Below the pieces are notes generated by a model. It was not told the DNA's origin. It worked only from the letters and a program-made list of their open reading frames with translations, and did not search any database. A DNA stretch of 6,523 bases from Microcaldota archaeon (lineage in GTDB: Archaea; Micrarchaeota; Micrarchaeia; Micrarchaeales; CABMGC01), in assembly GCA_021791075.1 (NCBI GenBank), contig JAJYXH010000073.1:1-6523 (forward strand), read 5' to 3'. This document shows, in pieces, positions 1 through 5,543 of the stretch. The position numbers and the translations under genes are program-made. The first letter of the stretch is position 1. The number at the start of each line of letters is the position of its first letter.

Positions 1-363
1 TTTACGAAAACCAGAATTTGCCATCTTAAGGTTTACATTTCTATAATTGAAGTTTATTCAAGGATCCATCCAGCCTTTTCTTGTCTTAACAAGATAATGC
101 CTGCTGGATATCGCTTAGATCTTTTTATGAAGACGATAGAGTTATCAATGAGCCTCATTTTCCCTTTACATATCTGTAACTATACTGCTTTTTGATTTGG
201 CTAATGCTGTGACTAAATCCTTACACAAATAACCAAAAATATGTGCACTATATGTATCTTTGAAATATTCCTTTTTAGCTCGTTTGTAGCTCTTATTGAT
301 TATCCAAGCTACGCAAGCTATACCACATCCGAAAGAGTCTTCTTGCGTTATTGATTTCTTCAT
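1..363 (-). pseudogene. Decayed C39-like (papain-like) cysteine peptidase, cut by the left window edge
   Basis: Read from ATG at 363 in three successive frames, this gives one coherent protein of about 120 residues so far. The first part (363 to about 190) has Gln7 and the catalytic-Cys motif DSFGCGIACVAW (Cys13), then KSYKRAK and GYLCKDLVTALAK. A second frame (about 192-158) gives KKQYSYRYVKGK, and a third (158-100) gives DNSIVFIKRSKRYPAG. The first frame then returns at 99 with HYLVKTRKGWMDP (likely catalytic His), a TGA at 58-60 where a Trp codon is expected, and INFNYRNVNLKMANSGFRK to the edge. Each frame change equals one missing base, at or near short homopolymers (189-193, 158-164, 100-101). 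Without repair the product ends after about 65 residues, before the His. The family is known as small peptidases with a Cys-His-Asp site; assignment is from memory of these motifs. GC is about 34%, well below the neighbours, suggesting acquired DNA. Sequencing indels are the alternative to true decay. Confidence 0.72.
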
Positions 364-385
364 GTTACAATAACGCAATTCAATG

Positions 386-393
386 TTTAATAA
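386..393 (-). promoter_or_regulatory. TATA-like box of the decayed peptidase gene
   Basis: On the minus strand this reads TTATTAAA, with 22 bases between it and the ATG at 363. That spacing puts transcription start at or next to the ATG, so the mRNA would be leaderless. It also excludes an ATG at 378, which lies too close to the box. The same octamer at the same spacing precedes the mevalonate kinase gene. This is inferred from spacing and composition only. Confidence 0.45.
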
Positions 394-436
394 CTTTCAG
401 GAGGTCCATTGCACCCTACCACGAGGGAAATGTTAT

Positions 437-508
437 TGGACTCGGCGGGATTCGCACCCGCGGCCTTTTCGTTGCGAACGAAACGCGCTACTGCTGCGCT
501 ACGAGCCC
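437..508 (-). tRNA. tRNA-Ala, anticodon CGC
   Basis: The 72-nt minus-strand sequence folds into a full cloverleaf. The acceptor stem GGGCTCG/CGAGTCC includes the G3-U70 wobble that marks alanine tRNAs. The D stem is GCGC/GCGC with a 7-nt loop. The anticodon stem TTTCG/CGAAA carries loop TTCGCAA, giving anticodon CGC for codon GCG. The variable loop has 5 nt, the T stem is GCGGG/CCCGC, and A73 is the discriminator. There is no intron. The CCA end is not encoded (ATAACA follows A73), so the CCA-adding enzyme encoded nearby would be needed. Two features are odd: the D loop AGCAGTA lacks the usual G18-G19 pair (A18-G19 by my alignment), and the T loop TGCGAAT has G at position 55 in place of U. 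All stems pair, so the gene looks functional. Confidence 0.93.
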
Positions 509-535
509 ATGCAGCAATAACTTGGCTGGGAAAGG

Positions 536-541
536 TTTTAA
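536..541 (-). promoter_or_regulatory. TATA-like box of the tRNA-Ala gene
   Basis: The minus strand reads TTAAAA within GGCTTAAAACC, 27 bases upstream of the first tRNA base at 508. This is right for an archaeal promoter that leaves a 5' leader of a few bases for RNase P to remove. The box lies in the 67-base gap between the tRNA and the membrane-protein gene, so the tRNA can be transcribed independently. Confidence 0.5.
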
Positions 542-575
542 GCCTTCGGATTTACCCACTCCAGACCAGATAGAA

Positions 576-917
576 TCAGGCCTTCTTAGCCATCTCACCA
601 ATTACAGGTATCGAGGTCATCGTGCCGTTGAAAGCCCGGTATCCTACATATAACCCGTAGAGCCATGCCAGGAAGAGCAGCAGTTTTGGTATGAAGAGCA
701 CGCCCGGAATTGCAAAGAGCAGGAGGAAGAAGATCACGACCAGGATGTAGTATCCTATGATCATCGCTATGCCGTAGAGTATCGACTGGACGGCCTGGAA
801 CTTCACGTTTTTGTCCTTGTCAGCGTACATTACGTAAGCGATTATCCCGGTAAGTATCGGAATGAGATAGGCTACGATGAACCATATCTTATTGTCAGAA
901 TCAGGTTTCTCCTGCAT
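576..917 (-). CDS. Small DUF4870-like (Tic20-like) membrane protein
   Basis: The 113-residue product begins MQEKPDSDNKIWF. It has a first membrane segment (about residues 10-30, FIVAYLIPILTGIIAYVMY), then a short charged stretch with KNVKFQAVQS that matches the DUF4870 signature around F-H/Q-A-x-Q. Two further hydrophobic segments follow at about 46-66 and 70-93, and a short cytosolic-type tail ends AKKA. Size and layout match DUF4870 proteins, whose function is unknown; relation to the Tic20-like group is from family knowledge. I chose the ATG at 917. An upstream ATG at 935 is only about 16 bases from the centre of the TATA-like box at 947-954, and a still longer reading to 1019 runs through that box. 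No convincing ribosome-binding site is seen. The gene is divergent from the CCA-adding enzyme gene and upstream of the tRNA on the same strand. Confidence 0.82.
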   Translation of the reverse strand: MQEKPDSDNKIWFIVAYLIPILTGIIAYVMYADKDKNVKFQAVQSILYGIAMIIGYYILVVIFFLLLFAIPGVLFIPKLLLFLAWLYGLYVGYRAFNGTMTSIPVIGEMAKKA

Positions 918-946
918 GTATCCACTATAACACATCGAGACCAAGC

Positions 947-954
947 CTTTTAAA
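947..954 (-). promoter_or_regulatory. TATA-like box of the DUF4870-like gene
   Basis: The minus strand reads TTTAAAAG, 29 bases upstream of the ATG at 917. This predicts a start site about 7 bases before the ATG and therefore a very short leader. The box is the main reason for preferring 917 over the upstream in-frame ATGs. Confidence 0.42.
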
Positions 955-1022
955 TCATATCCATCACTGCGGCTTCGGCACTGCATCATCATTCTGATCC
1001 AAGCCGTAGCGTCTCGCAAGGG

Positions 1023-1030
1023 TTTTAAGT
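1023..1030 (+). promoter_or_regulatory. TATA-like box of the cca-ipk unit
   Basis: TTTTAAGT lies 31 bases before the ATG at 1062, predicting a leader of about 9 bases. Together with the box at 947-954 it makes the 144-base gap between divergent genes a two-way promoter region. I see no other structure there beyond a short hairpin-like TTCG stretch near 968-980. Confidence 0.42.
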
Positions 1031-1061
1031 CTTGTACTCCACATCTACTTTGAGATAGTCC

Positions 1062-2441
1062 ATGGAGATCAGGAAGGTTCGGAAGGCAGAGTCGATATTC
1101 TCAAGGGTGCTTGAGGAGATAAAGCCGAGTGCCGTGGAGACCGATGCTACCATAGCCAGCATAAACATCGTCATATCAAAGCTGGCGAAGATAGTGGATA
1201 AGGGAGTTGAGCTCAAGGTCGTCGGCTCTGTTGCCAGGGGTACAAACCTGAAGGGAGACGGGGACATAGACGTCTTCGTGCTCTTCCACAAGAACACGAG
1301 CAAGGAGGAGCTGGTCAGGAAGGGCCTTGCCTACGGGAAGAAGCTGGCAGGCGGGAAGCGCGACAGGTACGAGATAAAGTACGCCGAGCACCCCTACATA
1401 AGGCTCTACCTCGACGAGCTCGGAATGAAGATGGACCTAGTCCCGGCACTGAGGATAGACGAGATAGGTGAGATGGGAACTGCGGTCGACAGGACTCCGC
1501 TTCACACGAACTTCATAAACTCACATCTCACCGAGAAGCAGAGGGATGACACAAGACTCCTGAAGTACATGCTAAAGGCGCACAACATCTATGGCGCTGA
1601 GGTAAAGACCGGCGGATTTCCCGGATACCTGTGCGAACTACTGGTATACCAGTACGGATCCCTGCTCCGATTTCTCGACAATGCGTCTCTCTTCGAGAAG
1701 CCCGTGATACTCGATCCAAAGACAAAGAACAAGATAAACGACCCAAAGCTGGTGAAGAAGTTCAACTCCGAGTTCATAGTGATCGATCCGGTCGACGCTA
1801 ACAGGAATGTCGCGGCAGGCGTCTCCCCGGAGTCATTCGCCAGATTCGTGATGGTCTCGCGCGAGTTCGTAAAGAGGCCTGATATCTCCCTCTTCTTCGG
1901 AAAGGGATTCTCTTCGTTATCCGCTGCAAGCCTGATAAGAAAGTTCATAAAGAATTCAGGGCTGTCGCTATACTTAATAAAGGCAAGGGTTCCAGGCAAG
2001 AGCGAGGATGTCGTATGGCCGCAGCTCAGGAAGAAGGCCGGGATCATCTCCGATACGCTCTCTCGATACGATTACCCTGTCTTCTTCTCGATCCAATGGG
2101 TCTCGGACAACAACGGCTTCATGCTCTTTGTACTGCCTTTCTCAGAAGTCGAGACAAGGATGCTTAAGGGTCCTGACGTCTTCATACGAAACGCCGCGGA
2201 GAACTTCGTAAAGGAGCATCCGAAGGCCATCGGAACCGTGATAAAAGGATCAAACCTCCATCTCCTCGAGAAGAACAGGTACAGGAGCGCAGAGTCGCTC
2301 TTCAGGGCCATCATAGGAGGAAAGCTGATCAAGAACCAAAAGGACATAGACCTCAGGTCAGCAAAGCTCTTCGTCAACGCTGTCCCAAGGGAGTACTCTG
2401 AGGATGCGTACGCGGAGCTGATGAAGAGACTGCGAATCTGA
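1062..2441 (+). CDS. cca: CCA-adding enzyme (tRNA nucleotidyltransferase, archaeal class I)
   Basis: This 459-residue enzyme adds or repairs the 3' CCA end of tRNAs in the cytosol using CTP and ATP, without a nucleic acid template. The N-terminal polymerase-beta-like palm has the signature GSVARGTNLKGDGDIDVFVL: Gly55-Ser56 for nucleotide binding, and Asp68 and Asp70 as metal ligands. The third carboxylate is Asp125 in MKMDLVPAL. Further archaeal class I landmarks are DRTPLHTNF (143-151), GGFPGYLCELLVYQYGS (184-200) and IDPVDANRNVAAGVS (241-255), followed by a C-terminal tail domain to about residue 459. Length agrees with the archaeal family (about 440-460). The adjacent tRNA-Ala lacks an encoded CCA, consistent with need for this enzyme. 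It is followed after 10 bases by the isopentenyl phosphate kinase gene, so the two are probably cotranscribed. Confidence 0.97.
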   Translation: MEIRKVRKAESIFSRVLEEIKPSAVETDATIASINIVISKLAKIVDKGVELKVVGSVARGTNLKGDGDIDVFVLFHKNTSKEELVRKGLAYGKKLAGGKRDRYEIKYAEHPYIRLYLDELGMKMDLVPALRIDEIGEMGTAVDRTPLHTNFINSHLTEKQRDDTRLLKYMLKAHNIYGAEVKTGGFPGYLCELLVYQYGSLLRFLDNASLFEKPVILDPKTKNKINDPKLVKKFNSEFIVIDPVDANRNVAAGVSPESFARFVMVSREFVKRPDISLFFGKGFSSLSAASLIRKFIKNSGLSLYLIKARVPGKSEDVVWPQLRKKAGIISDTLSRYDYPVFFSIQWVSDNNGFMLFVLPFSEVETRMLKGPDVFIRNAAENFVKEHPKAIGTVIKGSNLHLLEKNRYRSAESLFRAIIGGKLIKNQKDIDLRSAKLFVNAVPREYSEDAYAELMKRLRI

Positions 2442-2443
2442 AA

Positions 2444-2449
2444 GTGATG
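2444..2449 (+). promoter_or_regulatory. Ribosome-binding site of isopentenyl phosphate kinase
   Basis: GTGATG can pair with the ATCAC part of the archaeal 16S rRNA 3' end. It sits in the 10-base gap after the cca stop, just before the ATG at 2452. It supports that start and translation from a shared mRNA. Confidence 0.4.
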
Positions 2450-2451
2450 CA

Positions 2452-3252
2452 ATGGATCTATACCTGATAAAGATAGGAGGCAGCGTAATAACGGACACTA
2501 AGAGAATCAACGTTGCGAAAAGAGACGAGATCGAAAGACTGTTAACGGAGATAAACAACGCCAGGAAAAAGTCAAAGGTCTCCATAATACTCGGAAACGG
2601 GGCCGGGTCGTTCGGTCATATCTCTGCAAAGAAATATCGAATACACGAAGGGCTACTGTCCAAAGACAGCATAAAAGGGAGCATAGAGACCCAACAGGCC
2701 GTAAGGGCGTTAAACAGTCTGATAGTCGATATAGCCCTGGATATGGGGATGCCGCTATTCCCCTTTTCTCCTTCATCATTCGTTAACAAGAAAGGCAGGA
2801 TAATCGTGGACGGGTTCATTTCCCAGATAAAGCTTGCATTAAAGGAAGGGTTCATACCATCGATCTACGGTGATGTCGTGATGGATGCAAAACAAGGAGT
2901 GGCCATAGCCTCAACAGAAGATGTCCTGAACTTCATCGCCCCCAGCCTAAAACCAAAAAAGATAGTACTAGGAACCGATGTGGATGGGGTATTTGACAAA
3001 GACCCATTCACGAATCGAGGCGCGGTGCTTATCGAAAGAATAGATTCCAAAAACATACGCAAGATAGTTGCCGGAACCGGGGGAGCAAAGAAGATAGACG
3101 TGACGGGCGGAATGAGGACCAAAGTGGCGACGCTGCACAAAATGGTGGTAAAGACCGGAGCTACGGGTTATGTCGTCAATTTAACTAAGAAGGGAAGGCT
3201 ATACAAACTTCTTTCCGGAAAGGAGGTCAGATGTACTATAGTACGAAAGTAG
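2452..3252 (+). CDS. Isopentenyl phosphate kinase
   Basis: This 266-residue amino-acid-kinase-fold enzyme phosphorylates isopentenyl phosphate to IPP with ATP, the last step of archaeal mevalonate routes. Seen in the sequence: the N-terminal Lys/Gly loop LIKIGGSVITD (5-15), the family-specific NGAGSFGHISAKKYRIHEGL (49-68) with His56 as the catalytic His of this family, IPSIYGDVVMD in the middle, GTDVDGVFDKDP for nucleotide binding, and DVTGGMRTKV near the C-terminus. The SFGH motif separates it from glutamate-5- and uridylate kinases of the same fold. It follows cca in a likely two-gene unit and ends 11 bases from the stop of the convergent decarboxylase gene. With the two opposite-strand genes it could complete a mevalonate-to-IPP route. 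Confidence 0.95.
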   Translation: MDLYLIKIGGSVITDTKRINVAKRDEIERLLTEINNARKKSKVSIILGNGAGSFGHISAKKYRIHEGLLSKDSIKGSIETQQAVRALNSLIVDIALDMGMPLFPFSPSSFVNKKGRIIVDGFISQIKLALKEGFIPSIYGDVVMDAKQGVAIASTEDVLNFIAPSLKPKKIVLGTDVDGVFDKDPFTNRGAVLIERIDSKNIRKIVAGTGGAKKIDVTGGMRTKVATLHKMVVKTGATGYVVNLTKKGRLYKLLSGKEVRCTIVRK

Positions 3253-3263
3253 TGTAAACAGGC

Positions 3264-4334
3264 TCACTTTCCATCCTTTTTGGGCAAAAGCGACTCCATG
3301 TCAATAAGCGAATCACCATCAGCCAGAAGTTTTGGTCCGTGGCCGGAATGCGATTCTATAATCTTAGTATTTTCCGGAATCTTCGAGAGGACACCCAGCA
3401 CCTCCTCCTTGTAATCATCAGTAGTTATTATGTGTGGATTGGGGCCGGCATCAAAAGTATATCCGGCTATATTCTTTCCCTTGCCTTTATTCAGGTCATG
3501 TATCGCATAGATAACCTGTTTTGAAACGTCAGTGAGATACATTATCGGAGGCCACGTATCCATCATCGTCGCATGCATGTTATTGCTGTCTCTCATGATC
3601 AACTCTGCCAATGCGTTCAGGTCCCTTTTCGATACCGCTGCGATCACCTTCTTTACGCCATCTTCTGCGAATGCCGGCCGTTCCTTGTAAAGCACGCTCG
3701 TCTTCACAGTAAGTTCGTGACCTTCGCTACTGCTTACGGCCTTCCTCGCCTTGCTTACAACCATCACAAGATCAACGAGCTCTGGCCAGTAGTTCTCGTC
3801 AAAAACCTGTTCGGCATGGGAGTCCGATCCATCACTCTCTTTTCCTACGTTCCATTTGACTATGCCGCCAAAATAGCTTCTGCAGGCACTCCCGCTTATG
3901 AGCCTCGCGAGATCGGACTTGCGATCAGCGTCCAGCGTAATCCCGAATGAAGGTAAAAGTGCCTCTATTAGGGCAACAGCTCCAGATGCGCTTGATGCTA
4001 TTCCGGCGCCTGATGGAAAAGAGTTCTGTGATACGATCAGTACCTTGGATCTATTTCCAGAGAGGTCGCGAACGTACTCTAGTGTCCTAACTATGTACTT
4101 GCTCTTTTCGGTAGCCGAAGCACCGCCCAGCACCTGTGGTTCTCCGTTTATGAAAAGTCTATCCTCCTTGAGCCTCTCCGATGCAACTATGCTGGTTCTC
4201 GTGTTAAGTACTCTGGGATCAAGCGTCATGCTTATGCTGCTGTTGGTTGGAATATTCCGGTTCGCACTCCGTTTTCCCCAGTACTTTATGAATGCGATGT
4301 TTGGCGATGCCTCCGAACTAAATACCTTCTCCAT
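3264..4334 (-). CDS. Mevalonate-type decarboxylase (phospho- or diphosphomevalonate decarboxylase)
   Basis: This 356-residue GHMP-fold enzyme carries out ATP-dependent decarboxylation of (di)phosphomevalonate. Motifs aligned by eye with yeast diphosphomevalonate decarboxylase are ASPNIAFIKYWGKR (9-22, Lys17 for yeast Lys18), PTNSSISMTL, the ATP loop FPSGAGIASSASG (106-118), SGSACRSYFGG (148-157, Arg152 for Arg158), DGSDSHAEQ and YTFDAGPNPH (Asp295 for catalytic Asp302). All catalytic residues are present, so it is not one of the kinase-only relatives known from Thermoplasma. After NGEP it has about 4 extra residues, and Lys77 aligns with yeast Arg74 of the (di)phosphate-binding region. With isopentenyl phosphate kinase beside it and no phosphomevalonate kinase in the window, mevalonate 5-phosphate is a plausible substrate, but this is inference. 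It starts 7 bases after the mevalonate kinase stop and is probably cotranscribed with it. Confidence 0.92.
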   Translation of the reverse strand: MEKVFSSEASPNIAFIKYWGKRSANRNIPTNSSISMTLDPRVLNTRTSIVASERLKEDRLFINGEPQVLGGASATEKSKYIVRTLEYVRDLSGNRSKVLIVSQNSFPSGAGIASSASGAVALIEALLPSFGITLDADRKSDLARLISGSACRSYFGGIVKWNVGKESDGSDSHAEQVFDENYWPELVDLVMVVSKARKAVSSSEGHELTVKTSVLYKERPAFAEDGVKKVIAAVSKRDLNALAELIMRDSNNMHATMMDTWPPIMYLTDVSKQVIYAIHDLNKGKGKNIAGYTFDAGPNPHIITTDDYKEEVLGVLSKIPENTKIIESHSGHGPKLLADGDSLIDMESLLPKKDGK

Positions 4335-4339
4335 AAAAT

Positions 4340-4343
4340 ACCT
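4340..4343 (-). promoter_or_regulatory. Ribosome-binding site of the decarboxylase gene
   Basis: AGGT on the minus strand overlaps the TAG stop of mevalonate kinase and lies 5 bases before the ATG at 4334. It is short but complementary to the 16S rRNA 3' end. It supports coupled translation of the pair and this start. Confidence 0.4.
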
Positions 4344-5445
4344 ATATTTTTGTTATTGGCCTGCCGTGCCGCACTGATCCTTTTGCTCCTGTAAAAGTTA
4401 TACTTATGCTATTCGCATCGAATCCGTTCTCCTTTAGCGCTTTTATAACTTTTTTCGCGTCTGCAGCATTCCGCACAAGGGCTATTCCCATGCCCCCGCC
4501 CCCACCTCCGCATAATTTTGCCCCAAGTGCCCCATTTGCGAGTGCTACTGAAACTGCCTTGTCCAGTCGTTCCGATGAGACGCCTAGTTTTCTCAAGAGC
4601 TCATGGTTCTCAGACATATGGCGGCCCAACCCTTCTATATCCCCTGACTTCAGTGCCTCTATGCATTTCAGCACACAGGCATCCATGGCCTTCAGGATGC
4701 TCTCGGTTCCAGCAGTGTCTTTATCATACAACTCACGGACCTTTGCAACCATCTCTGACGTCGGCGGTTTCGGTCCCGTATCAATGACAATCACATTTAT
4801 GCCCGTCTGAATATTCGCTGGCTGTATGCCCCGCTCACGGCTTACTATCGCATAGCCGCCAAAATACGCAGGGCCTACATCCATTCGTCCGGCAGTTTCT
4901 ACATGATGTACCACCCTCTCCCCGTCCCTTATGATGTCTATGACCTCCTGGTCATCCATGAATTTTTCCGAGGATCTTATAAGCGCCATTGCAAATGCGG
5001 TTGAGCAAACCGAGCTGCTCGCATAACCTTTCTGGATCGGGACATCCGAATGTATGGTTATCCTCTTGCCTATGGGGCTGATTCCTTGCTCAACAAGAAG
5101 CCTTGCAGCAATAGTTGCGTACGGCAGCACCTCCTTTCCAAGCTCCGCGTTATTCTCGATGTATTTTGAGAGGCCGGACCTTTCCATGGGCTTTTTTGTC
5201 ATGTCCTTACTTCTGCCACTGTATTCCTTGTATAGTTTTTTCAGTTTTGCGGAATCTAACGAGGCAGATACCCCAAGGTCCTCCAACTCGATCTGCAGGG
5301 TATCGGCGCCTGTATCCTCAACTTTTGCAGTTGCAAATATCTCTATTGCTGCAGCGAGGCTTGGACCTCCGTAGACTACCGAATGCTCCCCTGATATCTT
5401 CACATTCGCGGGCGCTTTTACTTCAAGGACCATAGATTCAACCAT
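4342..5445 (-). CDS. mvk: Mevalonate kinase (GHMP kinase family)
   Basis: This 367-residue cytosolic enzyme phosphorylates mevalonate to mevalonate 5-phosphate with ATP. Motif 1 is KAPANVKISGEHSVVYGG (10-27), with Lys10 and the GEH typical of mevalonate kinases. Motif 2, normally P-x-G-x-G-L-x-S-S, is divergent here: PIQKGYASSS (136-145). The region VETAGRMDVGPAYFGG (182-197) holds the likely catalytic base Asp189. VIDTGPKPPTSEMVAKV and MSENHELLRKLGV are further mevalonate-kinase landmarks, and motif 3 is the six-glycine loop KLCGGGGGGMG (310-320). Length is a little above many archaeal members (about 310-340); the extra residues appear to lie around 65-105, a charged Lys-rich stretch. The ATG at 5445 is preferred over that at 5433 because a TATA-like box sits 21 bases upstream. 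It is the first gene of a pair with the decarboxylase. Confidence 0.93.
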   Translation of the reverse strand: MVESMVLEVKAPANVKISGEHSVVYGGPSLAAAIEIFATAKVEDTGADTLQIELEDLGVSASLDSAKLKKLYKEYSGRSKDMTKKPMERSGLSKYIENNAELGKEVLPYATIAARLLVEQGISPIGKRITIHSDVPIQKGYASSSVCSTAFAMALIRSSEKFMDDQEVIDIIRDGERVVHHVETAGRMDVGPAYFGGYAIVSRERGIQPANIQTGINVIVIDTGPKPPTSEMVAKVRELYDKDTAGTESILKAMDACVLKCIEALKSGDIEGLGRHMSENHELLRKLGVSSERLDKAVSVALANGALGAKLCGGGGGGMGIALVRNAADAKKVIKALKENGFDANSISITFTGAKGSVRHGRPITKI

Positions 5446-5466
5446 ATTACTACTGGTTGACGTCTG

Positions 5467-5474
5467 TTTAATAA
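5467..5474 (-). promoter_or_regulatory. TATA-like box of the mevalonate kinase-decarboxylase unit
   Basis: TTATTAAA on the minus strand has 21 bases between it and the ATG at 5445. This predicts a leaderless mRNA beginning at or beside the start codon. The octamer is identical to that before the decayed peptidase gene. Confidence 0.48.
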
Positions 5475-5513
5475 GTCTTGTTTTGATCTCCGACTAACGC
5501 CATTGCGCAAGTA

Positions 5514-5521
5514 TCTTAAAT
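5514..5521 (+). promoter_or_regulatory. TATA-like box of the J-domain protein gene
   Basis: TCTTAAAT has 22 bases between it and the ATG at 5544. An in-frame ATG at 5520 overlaps the box itself and so cannot be in an mRNA made from this promoter. The box lies about 40 bases from that of mevalonate kinase, so the 98-base gap drives both directions. Confidence 0.45.
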
Positions 5522-5543
5522 GGGTTTTGCCCTATCCTACTCC

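Noticed and set aside
166..378. Intact 70-codon small protein starting at 378
   Set aside because: Its stop lies at a frame break of a longer peptidase reading, it lacks the catalytic His, and the ATG at 378 is too near the TATA-like box; it is better described as the 5' part of a pseudogene.
399..406. Strong ribosome-binding-like AGGAGGT on the plus strand
   Set aside because: No ATG, GTG or TTG at proper spacing opens a convincing frame; the next coding-like stretch crosses the tRNA.
351..653. Plus-strand open frame of 100 codons
   Set aside because: It runs through the tRNA gene and the end of the DUF4870-like gene in antisense, has no recognisable domain, and is explained by those features.
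965..985. Short hairpin-like GGCTTCGGC with flanking CACTGC repeat in the divergent promoter region
   Set aside because: The stem is only a couple of base pairs long and the 6-base repeat is likely chance; no terminator T-run follows.
1589..2047. Long antisense frame of 152 codons inside cca
   Set aside because: Low-complexity shadow of a well-supported gene; no domain motif. The same applies to antisense frames at 2072-2452 and 3898-4377.
4488..4512. C/G-rich homopolymer runs that could mark a slippage or sequencing frameshift
   Set aside because: The frame is intact through the runs, and they encode the expected glycine loop of the GHMP kinase.
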